DNA of 64,000 nt from Psychrilyobacter atlanticus DSM 19335. Its GTDB lineage: Bacteria > Fusobacteriota > Fusobacteriia > Fusobacteriales > Fusobacteriaceae. The notes under the pieces were generated by a model. It saw nothing but the letters and a program-made list of their open reading frames with translations, was not told the origin of the DNA and did no database searches. Location of the stretch: contig NZ_KE384547.1 of the NCBI RefSeq assembly GCF_000426625.1, positions 1,851,159-1,915,158 of the forward strand, written 5' to 3'. This document shows positions 36,379 to 45,010 of the stretch, piece by piece. The stretch's first letter is position 1. Each line of letters starts with the position of its first letter. The position numbers were made by a program, and so were the translations under genes.

Positions 36379-37284
36379 TTGAAAAAAAATATGAAAATAA
36401 AAAGAGATACAATATTAAAAGTAAAGGAAAAAATGGAGTTAATGGAATTTTTAACTTTCCACCTACAAGGAAAGAGTAAAAATAACTTAAAATCATTGCT
36501 TACCCATGGTCAAATAACTGTAGACAGCCAAATTGTCAGTCAGTTTAATCATGTTTTAGCAGTTGGTCAAGAGGTTAAAATTAACTGGAATAAGGATAGA
36601 GATGTAAAGAAGATGCAGGGAGTTCAAATCTTATTTGAAGATGATAATATCATCGTTGCAAATAAAGATGCAGGTATCCTGTCAGTATCTACTGGTGGCA
36701 GAGATGAAAATACTGCCTATAATAAATTGAAGGATCATGTTAAATCAAGTAATCCTAAGAATAAGATCTTTATCGTTCACAGATTAGATAGAAATACCTC
36801 TGGAATAATGATGTTCGCTAAAACCGCCGAAGCTCAACAGCTTTTACAAAGTGACTGGAAGAAATATATTGTCAGCAGAAAATACTCTGTATTAGTAGAG
36901 GGAAAAATTAAAGATGATAAGGGAACTATCACATCTTGGTTAAAAGAGAATACTGCATTTGTAGTTTACTCAAGTAAAACAGATAACGGTGGAAAAAAAG
37001 CCATCACAAATTATGAAGTTATCAAAAAAACTAATAACTTCACACTACTAGAGGCATCCCTTGAGACTGGAAGAAAAAACCAAATCAGAGTACATATGCA
37101 AGACCTAAAGCATCCAATTGTAGGAGATAAAAAGTATGGTGCTGATGGAAATCCAATCAAAAGAATGGGATTACATGCTAGAGTATTAGAGTTTATTCAT
37201 CCAATAACAGGAAAAGAATATAAGTTTGAAACTAAGATCCCTGCTAGTTTTGAAAAAGTGTTTAAAAGAATGAGAAAGAGATAA
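36379..37284 (+). CDS. RluA-family 23S rRNA/tRNA pseudouridine synthase
   Basis: A 301-residue protein. Residues about 20-70 form an S4 RNA-binding domain. The catalytic domain follows with IFIVHRLDRNTSGIMMFAKT, including the active-site Asp of RluA enzymes, and GRKNQIRVHMQ and LHARVLEF. RluA/RluD synthases turn uridines in 23S rRNA or tRNA into pseudouridine. Translation probably starts at TTG 36379, seven bases after AAGGAG; an ATG at 36391 is the alternative. The exact RNA target cannot be named. Confidence 0.92.
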   Translation: MKKNMKIKRDTILKVKEKMELMEFLTFHLQGKSKNNLKSLLTHGQITVDSQIVSQFNHVLAVGQEVKINWNKDRDVKKMQGVQILFEDDNIIVANKDAGILSVSTGGRDENTAYNKLKDHVKSSNPKNKIFIVHRLDRNTSGIMMFAKTAEAQQLLQSDWKKYIVSRKYSVLVEGKIKDDKGTITSWLKENTAFVVYSSKTDNGGKKAITNYEVIKKTNNFTLLEASLETGRKNQIRVHMQDLKHPIVGDKKYGADGNPIKRMGLHARVLEFIHPITGKEYKFETKIPASFEKVFKRMRKR

Positions 37285-37330
37285 TCAAACTCTTTTCTTA
37301 TATCTCTATCCTAACTTACAGGAGGTTAAA

Positions 37331-37924
37331 ATGTTTGAATATTTAGATGGTAAGATCACCATAAAAAAAATGGGTTATGTTGCCATAGATGTAAATGGTT
37401 TAGGTTACAAGGTATTTGTATCCCTTCAAACTTTAGATAAAATTAAACTAGATGAAACTACAAGACTGTATATCTACAATCATGTAAAGGAAGATATGTT
37501 TAAGTTAATTGGATTTGCTGAGGAGAGAGAAAGAGATTTCTTTGAGATCCTTATCAATGTAAATGGAATAGGGATGTCCCTTGGTTTGGCCATCCTATCT
37601 ACATTCACTATTAACGATCTAAAACAGATAATTGCCAATGAGGACACAAAATTACTTACTAAGGTTCCTAAATTAGGAGCTAAAAAATCTCAAAAACTAA
37701 TAGTTGATGTGAAAGATAAGATGAAAAATCTTCAACTTGTAGACAATATTGATACTGGTACTGGTAGTATCAAGGCTCAGTTAGAAGAAGATATCTACCT
37801 GGCTTTAGGTGCTCTTGGATATTCTAAAAAAGATATCGATAAATTTGTCACTTCTAAGGATATAGAATCATATGACACTATAGAAATGGCTATAAAAGAT
37901 ATCTTAAGAAAGATAAGTAAATAA
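37331..37924 (+). CDS. ruvA: Holliday junction helicase subunit RuvA
   Basis: A 197-residue RuvA. MFEYLDGKITIKKMGYVAID and VNGLGYKVFVS form the OB-fold N-terminal domain. Two helix-hairpin-helix motifs follow (VNGIGMSLGLAIL, VPKLGAKKSQKLIVDVKDK), then the C-terminal domain that contacts RuvB (DIYLALGALGYSKKDI). RuvA tetramers hold the four-way junction open during branch migration. RuvB and RuvC are not adjacent. AGGAGG precedes the ATG. Confidence 0.97.
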   Translation: MFEYLDGKITIKKMGYVAIDVNGLGYKVFVSLQTLDKIKLDETTRLYIYNHVKEDMFKLIGFAEERERDFFEILINVNGIGMSLGLAILSTFTINDLKQIIANEDTKLLTKVPKLGAKKSQKLIVDVKDKMKNLQLVDNIDTGTGSIKAQLEEDIYLALGALGYSKKDIDKFVTSKDIESYDTIEMAIKDILRKISK

Positions 37925-37954
37925 TTTTATATTAATAAATTTTGTGAGGAAATT

Positions 37955-38623
37955 ATGTATTATAATGAATATTTTAAAAAAACTAAATTAAATGGAGATG
38001 ACATGAACGGAATTATTTGTATTGATGGTGTTGTAGGAGCTGGAAAGAGTACTCTAGGGGATATTTTAGCTAAAGAATTAGGAATTTCATTATTTGAAGA
38101 ACCTGTCTTAAATAACCCTATTTTGGATAAATTCTACTATGATAAAAAAAGATATAGTTTTCCTCTTCAAATATTTTTCTTGAACAAGAGATTTAAGATG
38201 ATAAAGGAAGCTAACTTATTAGATGGTTGTGTTATGGACAGGAGTATCTATGGTGACGTAATCTTTGCTAGGATGCTTATGGAAGATGGAGATATGACTC
38301 CTGAAGAGTTTGAACTCTATGAAGAATTACTTTATAATATGCTAGAACATCTTTCTCCTCCTAAACTAATGATCTATCTAGAGTCATCTGTAGAAGGTGC
38401 TATTGAAAAGATCTCTAGAAGAGGTAGAGACTACGAAAAGGTTGTTCCTAGGACTTATTGGGAAAGTTTGAATCAAAATTATGAAAGTTATTTCAACTCT
38501 TATAATCTTTCAAACATCTTGAGAATCAATGTGGATAATGTAGATATAAAAGAAAATCCCCAGGACAGGAAATGGTTTATAGATACAGTTAAAGCAAGAT
38601 TAGATGAAATCAACTCAAAATAA
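37955..38623 (+). CDS. Deoxynucleoside kinase (dNK/TK2-like)
   Basis: A 222-residue kinase (206 if started at the ATG at 38003, which has GGAG five bases upstream; the first ATG has GAGGAAATT). IDGVVGAGKSTLGD is the P-loop. FEEPVLNNPILDKFYYDKKR, MDRSIYGDVIFARM (the DRS motif) and YLESSVEGAIEKISRRGRDYE (the LID arginines) define the deoxynucleoside kinase family. It phosphorylates deoxyadenosine, deoxyguanosine or deoxycytidine for salvage. The specific nucleoside is not clear. Confidence 0.9.
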   Translation: MYYNEYFKKTKLNGDDMNGIICIDGVVGAGKSTLGDILAKELGISLFEEPVLNNPILDKFYYDKKRYSFPLQIFFLNKRFKMIKEANLLDGCVMDRSIYGDVIFARMLMEDGDMTPEEFELYEELLYNMLEHLSPPKLMIYLESSVEGAIEKISRRGRDYEKVVPRTYWESLNQNYESYFNSYNLSNILRINVDNVDIKENPQDRKWFIDTVKARLDEINSK

Positions 38624-38634
38624 ATAGTAATTTT

Positions 38635-38674
38635 AAAAGAGGTATTTTCTATAACTAGAAAATACCTCTTTTTT
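38635..38674. terminator. Bidirectional terminator between the kinase and TtcA-like genes
   Basis: AAAAGAGGTATTTTCT pairs with AGAAAATACCTCTTTT around a six-base loop; T runs on both sides. Confidence 0.92.
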
Positions 38675-38676
38675 AT

Positions 38677-39621
38677 TTAATCTGCCAATAACGGCTTTAT
38701 ACTATTTAAAATTACACTTCTGATATTTTCACTTTTTTTACTCAGCTCTTCAATCATTTCCTTTACTTCTAACCTCTTGGAATCTTTACTTGTCTCATAT
38801 TCACATTCAGATTTTAATATCGGCAATTTTATCCTACGAGCATACTTAATTATGGTACTTTCCTCTATATACGCCATAGGTCTTATAACCTCTACCCCAT
38901 GTTCCTTTGACATATATCTAGGTTTCATTACTCCTAAGTTTCCCTGATAAAAGGTATTCAATAAAAATGTTTCAATAATATCGTCTTTATGATGCCCCAA
39001 GGCTAATTTATTGATATTTTTTTCCTTCATCATTCTATAGAGGATTCCCCTTCTCATACGTCCACACATAAAACAAGGATTTTTCATCTTATCCTTTCCA
39101 AATAAGATATCCTCTAAATTAGTTTCTTCTACGATCAGTTCTAACCCTAAAGATTTACAATAGTCTTCAATTTCATTTGTTGCAATGCTTTTTTGCTTAG
39201 GGTGGATATGAATAGGGATTATCTCAAAGTTCACTCTGGTTATCATCTTTACACGAACTAATACATTTAGAAGGGTAAGACTGTCCTTTCCTCCTGATAC
39301 TCCTACCGCTATCCTGTCTCCCTCTTCAACCATATTATAGTCACACATAGCCTTTCCAGCCAGACTCCAGATACTTTTATTAAACCCCTTAGATTCAATA
39401 TAAGATGTAACCTCCCTTCCATCTAACTTTGAAAATCTTAATTTTAAACCTGTAAGTTTTTCTATGGATTCAGCTGTTTTTACCCTTCTTTTTTCATTTA
39501 AAGGAAACTTTATCTCATAGTTTTCCCCAATATTTTTTATAATCAGTTCATCCTCTATAATTTGAAACCTAAAGTTTTCATATTTTAAATTATCTAAATC
39601 TTCAATTCTTTCTATTTTCAT
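38677..39621 (-). CDS. TtcA-family tRNA thiolation protein, copy with N-terminal extension
   Basis: A 314-residue protein. About 80 N-terminal residues without a recognised match precede the PP-loop ATPase, whose SGGKDS is at 109-114. The cysteine pair CFMC is at 183-186, and GHHKDD follows. A third Cys in SECEY (about 272) fits the three-cysteine Fe-S site of the TtcA/TtuA group, which inserts sulfur into tRNA bases. Its neighbour upstream is a second member of the same family, 42 bases away. Which tRNA base each copy modifies cannot be stated. Confidence 0.88.
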   Translation of the reverse strand: MKIERIEDLDNLKYENFRFQIIEDELIIKNIGENYEIKFPLNEKRRVKTAESIEKLTGLKLRFSKLDGREVTSYIESKGFNKSIWSLAGKAMCDYNMVEEGDRIAVGVSGGKDSLTLLNVLVRVKMITRVNFEIIPIHIHPKQKSIATNEIEDYCKSLGLELIVEETNLEDILFGKDKMKNPCFMCGRMRRGILYRMMKEKNINKLALGHHKDDIIETFLLNTFYQGNLGVMKPRYMSKEHGVEVIRPMAYIEESTIIKYARRIKLPILKSECEYETSKDSKRLEVKEMIEELSKKSENIRSVILNSIKPLLAD

Positions 39622-39663
39622 TCTGACTCCTCATCTGCTTTTTAGGTAATACCCTTTCAATTT

Positions 39664-40506
39664 CTACTTATCCTTCTTATTTCCCCTTGTATAACCAAAC
39701 ACATAATCTAAGTTTATATTTTTCATGGAATTAAATATACTCTGCTTTATATTTGGATTTGTAGCTTCTAAAGTCTCCAATAATTTTTTCAGTTCTGCTC
39801 TTTTAGAATCAGTTTTTTCCCCTTCTACAGGACAGCCACAGCTCATTGGTTTTATCCCATTCCATTTAGTAAAGTTTATTATATTAGCTTCCTTCACATA
39901 GACTAAAGGTCTGATTATAGATAGTTTTCCACTGGTAGAACTTACCTTGGGGATCATAGTTTTTATAGTTCCAGCATAAAACATATTTATCAAACTAGTT
40001 TCGATTACATCGTCAAAATGATGTCCTAGGGCTAATTTATTACAACCTAATTCCTCTACTTTTTTATATAGTACTCCCCTTCTCATTTTTGCACATAAAA
40101 AACACGGGCTTTCCGGATTTTCTTCAAAGGCTACTTCCCAGACATTGGCATCAAAAATCTCACATGGGATCTCTAATTCCTCTAAGTTTTTTTTAAACTG
40201 CTCTATATCCATAGATCCAAACCCCGGATTCATAGAGATAAATTTAAGCTCAAAATTTTTAGTTCTATCCTTGGCTAATTCCTGAAGTAATTTACAAAGT
40301 AGTAGACTATCCTTTCCTCCTGATACTCCTACAGCTATCTTGTCCCCATCTTCAATCAAATCAAAATCCTTTATAGCCTTGACAAACTTCCTCCATATTT
40401 CTTTTCTATAAGTTTTTCTCAAGCTGTCAGTTGCCATCTTTCCACGACTCTCAAATCCATTTAAATCTGTATTTTCCACATCTAATATCTCACAATTTTT
40501 ATTCAA
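39664..40506 (-). CDS. TtcA-family tRNA 2-thiocytidine-type thiolase
   Basis: A 280-residue protein with SGGKDS at 62-67, CFLC at 135-138 and MSCGCPV (Cys223, Cys225), and GHHFDDVIET. Its shape is closer to standard TtcA, which thiolates C32 of tRNA. The two adjacent paralogues differ in the N-terminus and in the third-cysteine region (CGCPV versus SECEY). This suggests different target tRNA bases, or perhaps a non-tRNA target for one of them. Its promoter probably lies near 40648, about 140 bases upstream. Confidence 0.88.
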   Translation of the reverse strand: MNKNCEILDVENTDLNGFESRGKMATDSLRKTYRKEIWRKFVKAIKDFDLIEDGDKIAVGVSGGKDSLLLCKLLQELAKDRTKNFELKFISMNPGFGSMDIEQFKKNLEELEIPCEIFDANVWEVAFEENPESPCFLCAKMRRGVLYKKVEELGCNKLALGHHFDDVIETSLINMFYAGTIKTMIPKVSSTSGKLSIIRPLVYVKEANIINFTKWNGIKPMSCGCPVEGEKTDSKRAELKKLLETLEATNPNIKQSIFNSMKNINLDYVFGYTRGNKKDK

Positions 40507-40971
40507 AATTCTTCCTCCATCGGTAATTTAAAAATCTCATCTTTTCGTTAACTCTCTAAAATCAGAAAAAATCAAAATAACAATCATTGATTTTTTTGTC
40601 TGATCCCAAAGAAAATTGAGGTTTAATTTCTAATTATATTTACTTCTATTATATCACACCCTCTAAAAGTTGACTAGATTAGGAAAGATTTAATAAAAAA
40701 ATTTAATTTTTTAAATAGTTTTATTAAGTTTTTTTATTGAATTACATATATTGAATATATTGTTATTATTTTCAATTGGAAAAAGTTTCTTTATATACAA
40801 CTTTTATCAAATTTGATACTAGAAAAGAAATACGATTTTAACGGATAAATTATAAAGATTCTTAAAACTTGATTAAAATAACTAAATCATTTAAATAATA
40901 TATTTTTATTATTATAATTCATCATGATAGGATATTTATATAGCACAAATTACTTACAAAAGGAGATATAA
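40507..40971. other. Long AT-rich intergenic region
   Basis: This 465-base gap separates divergent genes. It holds a minus-strand extended -10 box TGATATAAT (40648-40656) for the TtcA-like genes. A TATAAT about 55 bases before the permease start may serve that gene. The middle is almost pure A/T. No gene, riboswitch or terminator was seen. Confidence 0.6.
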
Positions 40972-42441
40972 ATGGACAGTAGTAGTAAGAAAACAAGTTG
41001 GAAAATGTTAGCCTTAATGGGATTTACAGTTGTTTGGGGATTTGGGAATGTAGTAAATAACTATGCTAATCAAGGGTTAGCAGTTGTTGTTTCATGGATA
41101 TTGATATTATCATTATATTTTATTCCCTATGCATTGATGGTTGGAGAGATGGGTTCTGCTTTCAAGGATAAGAGTGGAGGAGTCTCTAGTTGGATAGGTT
41201 CTACATATGGACCAATGTTAGCATACTTTGCAGGATGGACATACTGGGTAGTGCATGTACCTTATTTAGCTCAAAAACCACAGAGTATATTAGTAGCTCT
41301 CAGCTGGGTATTTTTTCAAGACGGTGATTTAGTTAAAGGTGTAAATCCTATCTTATTACAATCTATTGTTTTAGTCATTTTTATAATTTTTCTTTGGATC
41401 GCTTCCCGTGGTGTCACTTCTTTAAAAAGAATTGGAGCATTGGCAGGAACAGCTATGTTTATCATGGGAATCTTATATATTCTAATGATGCTGGCAGCCC
41501 CATCTCTTGTAGACCTTAAATCGGCTACTACAACATGGGACGCATCTACACTTATGCCTTCATTTGATTTTAAGTATTTCACTACTATCTCAATGTTAGT
41601 GTTTGCTGTAGGAGGGTGTGAAAAATTATCTCCCTATGTAAAAGAAATTAAAAACCCTTCTAAAAACTTCCCTAAGGGAATGTTAGCCTTGGCTATCATG
41701 GTAGGAATTTCTGCACTTTTAGGTTCGGTAGCTATGGGAATGATGTTTAATAGTGATCTCATCCCTGCTGATTTAAAGATGAATGGACAATATTATGCAT
41801 TTAAATTATTAGGAGAATATTATGGTGTTGGGAATTTCTTAATCATACTATTTGCAATAGCAAATACATTAGCTCAAATATCAGCTCTTATGTTTTCTAT
41901 AGATGCCCCTCTTAAGATCCTTATAGGAGATGCAGACAGAAACTTTATTCCAAAATCATTTGCTAAACTAAATAAACACGGAGCTCCAATTAATGGATAT
42001 AAATTAACAGGTATTCTGGTAAGTATCCTGATAATAATTCCTGCTATTGGGATTGGAAATATGAATACATTATATAACTGGCTGCTAGATCTTAACTCTA
42101 TAGTTATGCCTCTTAGATATTTATGGGTATTCCTAGCTTATATGGCACTTAGAGGATTTAAGAGGAACAAAGATATATCTAAAAACAGTGATTACATCTT
42201 TATAAAAAATGATAAAGTTGCCTACCTTGTAGGAGCTTGGTGTTTTGCTTTTACAGCCTTTGCTTGTTTAATGGGAGTTTTCCCAAAGGGTCTTGTATTA
42301 TTTTCATCTGAATGGTTTTTCCAAATCACTCTAAATATTTTAACACCTGTGGTTTTAGTAGGTCTAGGGTTTATCCTTCCTAAGATTGCAAAGAAAGAAA
42401 ATAAATTAGAAGAAGCTTTAAATACTGAGATGCAAGCATAA
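40972..42441 (+). CDS. Amino-acid permease, APC superfamily (YjeM/GABA-antiporter-like)
   Basis: A 489-residue protein with about 12 transmembrane helices. Residues 15-60 (MGFTVVWGFGNVVNNYANQG) and GEMGSAFKDKSGGVSSWIGS are typical of the glutamate/GABA antiporter branch of the APC superfamily. AGGAGA precedes the ATG. It stands alone, ending in a repeat copy and a bidirectional terminator. It probably moves an amino acid for fermentation or acid balance; the substrate is unknown. Confidence 0.87.
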   Translation: MDSSSKKTSWKMLALMGFTVVWGFGNVVNNYANQGLAVVVSWILILSLYFIPYALMVGEMGSAFKDKSGGVSSWIGSTYGPMLAYFAGWTYWVVHVPYLAQKPQSILVALSWVFFQDGDLVKGVNPILLQSIVLVIFIIFLWIASRGVTSLKRIGALAGTAMFIMGILYILMMLAAPSLVDLKSATTTWDASTLMPSFDFKYFTTISMLVFAVGGCEKLSPYVKEIKNPSKNFPKGMLALAIMVGISALLGSVAMGMMFNSDLIPADLKMNGQYYAFKLLGEYYGVGNFLIILFAIANTLAQISALMFSIDAPLKILIGDADRNFIPKSFAKLNKHGAPINGYKLTGILVSILIIIPAIGIGNMNTLYNWLLDLNSIVMPLRYLWVFLAYMALRGFKRNKDISKNSDYIFIKNDKVAYLVGAWCFAFTAFACLMGVFPKGLVLFSSEWFFQITLNILTPVVLVGLGFILPKIAKKENKLEEALNTEMQA

Positions 42442-42492
42442 AAAGCTACGTAACGTTGCATCCAGATAGGCACTTTTATATATAATAAAAAA
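42440..42492 (-). repeat. Dispersed intergenic repeat, copy 6 (short form)
   Basis: GCTACGTAACGTTGC at 42445-42459 is followed by ATCCAGATAGGCAC. The minus strand reads GTGCCTATCTGGATGCAACG, then a hairpin and TTTTT. It begins just after the bidirectional terminator at 42486-42534, the same order as copies 1-4. Confidence 0.6.
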
Positions 42493-42534
42493 TAACCAAA
42501 CTGAGTTTACATAAACTCAGCTTGGTTATTTTAG
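42486..42534. terminator. Bidirectional terminator between permease and glycosyltransferase
   Basis: AATAACCAA and CTGAGTTTA pair with TAAACTCAG and TTGGTTATT; one mismatch, short loop. T runs occur on both strands. Confidence 0.9.
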
Positions 42535-42549
42535 TTTTAAACCTAAAGA

Positions 42550-43695
42550 TTAATTAAGCCATTTTTTTAATTTATCTGAGTAGACCTCTACTACCATTTT
42601 TTCAGAGAATTCATCTATCATCTTCTGTCTCCCTAACCTTCCTGCTTTTTCCCTTCTTTCCTCAGGCAGATTTATAAACCACTCCAATTTTTGAGCCAGA
42701 TCTTTAGACTCCCCAGGTGTGCAAAGATATCCAGTTTTCCCATCATCCACCAATTCACGACATCCAGGAACATCAGTCGCTATTATAGGTTTCCCCATAG
42801 ATGCATTTTCCATTATCACTCTAGAAATTCCTTCCCTATACGAAGGCAACACAAAGCAAGATGATTCTTCAATTATTTCACTTACATCATCTACCACTCC
42901 TAGATAGTTAATTATCCCTTCATTATGATATTTTTCTATATATTCCTTAGGAACAGCTGATGGATTCGGTACTCCTACCTTTCCTAAAAATAGAAATTCT
43001 ATCTCCTTATCCCTGTGTTTAGATTTTATAATTTGAGCTGCTTCACAATATTCCTTTACTCCCTTATCCCAGAGGGCTCTGGCTATCATCAAAAACTTTA
43101 TTTTACGGTCTGATCCTGTTTCTTTCAGAGGTTTAAAATAGTCGGTATCAATTCCCTCTCCATTTAAAACAAATGTTTTATCTGAATCCACTAATTTTCT
43201 TTCTAAAAATACCTTCTTATCATTTTCATTTAAGAACCAGACTTCTTTGGCAAACCTGAGAGAAAACCTGTATAATTTTTCAACTACCTTGGTTACTTTT
43301 CCCTCCTTTATAAACGCATATCCGAGACCCGTTGTCACGGCTATGGGTATGACTTTTGCAAGTTTAGCCGCAATAGTTCCATAGATTATTGGTTTTATAG
43401 TATAGTTAAAAACTATGTCTAATTTTTCCCTCTTATATATTTTACGGAGGCTAAATATCAATTTCAAATCTTCCATTGGATTAGTTCCCTTGGAATTTAT
43501 CTGAACATCTACTACTTTAGCTCCTAAACTCTTTAATTTTTCGTCAAACTTATCTGTCGGAGCAATCACTACAACTTCATACCCCTCCAGTATCAACTTT
43601 TTTATCAAACCACCTCTAAAGTTATACATATTCCAAGCTTCATTTACTACCATTCCTATCTTTTTTTTCCCACCTGTTCCCTTTTTTTTATTCAT
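42550..43695 (-). CDS. Glycosyltransferase family 4 (capsule/glycan type)
   Basis: A 381-residue GT-B glycosyltransferase. The N-terminal half resembles glycosyltransferase family 4 N-terminal domains (VVNEAWNMYNFRGGLIKKLI). The C-terminal half has the nucleotide-sugar motif PSYREGISRVIMENASMGKP (E-x7-E). It adds a sugar to a growing lipid-linked glycan on the cytoplasmic face. It follows the sugar-phosphate transferase gene by one base, so they make a coupled pair in which this enzyme probably adds the second sugar. Sugar identity is unknown. Confidence 0.88.
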   Translation of the reverse strand: MNKKKGTGGKKKIGMVVNEAWNMYNFRGGLIKKLILEGYEVVVIAPTDKFDEKLKSLGAKVVDVQINSKGTNPMEDLKLIFSLRKIYKREKLDIVFNYTIKPIIYGTIAAKLAKVIPIAVTTGLGYAFIKEGKVTKVVEKLYRFSLRFAKEVWFLNENDKKVFLERKLVDSDKTFVLNGEGIDTDYFKPLKETGSDRKIKFLMIARALWDKGVKEYCEAAQIIKSKHRDKEIEFLFLGKVGVPNPSAVPKEYIEKYHNEGIINYLGVVDDVSEIIEESSCFVLPSYREGISRVIMENASMGKPIIATDVPGCRELVDDGKTGYLCTPGESKDLAQKLEWFINLPEERREKAGRLGRQKMIDEFSEKMVVEVYSDKLKKWLN

Positions 43696-43696
43696 A

Positions 43697-44944
43697 TTAT
43701 TGCCCCTTCCCTAAAAATACTACACCAGCAGTTTTTAATAAGATCACTAGATCTATCCCTGCAGTCTGATGTTTTACATAATAAAGATCGTACATCAATT
43801 TTTTTTTCATATCATCTTCTGAAGCCCCATATGGATAGTTTACTTGAGCCCAGCCAGTCAGCCCTGGTCTGACTGTATGTCGAAGCGGGAAAAAAGAAAT
43901 ATTTTTTTCATATTCATTAGCTAACTTAACCCACTCAGCCCGCGGACCTACAAAACTCATCTCTCCCTTTATAACATTCCAAAGTTGAGGCAGTTCATCT
44001 ATCCTGGTTTTTCTCATTATCTTTCCAAAGTTAGTTATTCTAGAATCAGTCTTCCCTGCATATTTTGAGTGGGCATTTTCATCATGCAGTTTCATTGAAC
44101 GAAATTTAATCATCTTAAAAACCTTATTTCCCTCTCCTACCCTATCCTGCTTAAATAATACAGGCCCTCTAGATTCCAGCTTTACAATCAGTGCGGCTAC
44201 CACTACAATTGGAGCTACTACTATAGCCACTGATATAGCTAAAATTATATCTACAGTTCTCTTTAATTGTTTTTGAAATTGATTATGATAGACACCAAAC
44301 CCATGGTCAAATAAGAGTTTTTTCTCATCTAACTCTTCTAGATGAAGCTGTCCTCTTATATACTCAAAAAACTCATAATAATTATAAATTTTAATCCCTG
44401 TAACCTTTACATTCAATATATTTGTTACCACTTGATTTTTCAAATCTTTATCCAATACCAAAATCTCATGGATTTTTTTTTCCTTTATAAATTTCATGAA
44501 GTTTTTTTCATCAAATAGGGTTAGATCATCTTTGAAAAAATGATGAACCCCCTTATAATCATCGCTCTCCTCTATCAGTTTTAGTGCTTCAGGTTTTTTT
44601 TCTGTTTCCCCAATTATAAGGATAGACTTTTCCTGTTTTAGATGTTTTTTTAGAAATTTATTACTCAAAATTTGATATAAAAACATCAAGCTATAGATAG
44701 TTATCCCTATCGTTAGGGGTAAACTATTTATTGTTATTATGAAGTTGATTATATTAACAAATGCAATCACCAGTAGTTTGTCTATATCCCTCTCTATAAA
44801 ATAACTGTTGAAGAGATAGTAGATAACCATTGTAACTACTATATCTATTACTACTGCATCGGTCATCCCATTTCGAAATACTCCCAGCAACACCAAGTAG
44901 AGCAAAAATTTTATTGTTGTCAGTACTTTTATTTCATTTATCAT
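43697..44944 (-). CDS. Undecaprenyl-phosphate sugar phosphotransferase (polyprenol PGT)
   Basis: A 415-residue protein. Four N-terminal transmembrane helices (residues about 8-95) and a CoA-binding-like middle precede the Bac_transf domain (about 225-415). That domain contains VLFKQDRVGEGNKVFKMIKF, RKTRIDELPQLWNVIKGEMS, FVGPRAEW and RHTVRPGLTGWAQV, all hallmarks of the WbaP/PglC-like initiating enzymes. It loads a sugar 1-phosphate onto undecaprenyl phosphate. With the GT4 gene it forms a very small glycan pair; no flippase or polymerase genes are nearby. Confidence 0.93.
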   Translation of the reverse strand: MINEIKVLTTIKFLLYLVLLGVFRNGMTDAVVIDIVVTMVIYYLFNSYFIERDIDKLLVIAFVNIINFIITINSLPLTIGITIYSLMFLYQILSNKFLKKHLKQEKSILIIGETEKKPEALKLIEESDDYKGVHHFFKDDLTLFDEKNFMKFIKEKKIHEILVLDKDLKNQVVTNILNVKVTGIKIYNYYEFFEYIRGQLHLEELDEKKLLFDHGFGVYHNQFQKQLKRTVDIILAISVAIVVAPIVVVAALIVKLESRGPVLFKQDRVGEGNKVFKMIKFRSMKLHDENAHSKYAGKTDSRITNFGKIMRKTRIDELPQLWNVIKGEMSFVGPRAEWVKLANEYEKNISFFPLRHTVRPGLTGWAQVNYPYGASEDDMKKKLMYDLYYVKHQTAGIDLVILLKTAGVVFLGKGQ

Positions 44945-45010
44945 ATTTTACCGCCTTTATTTTTATTTTACCTCAATAATTTACGAACATTAAATACTTT
45001 TTCCTATCTA

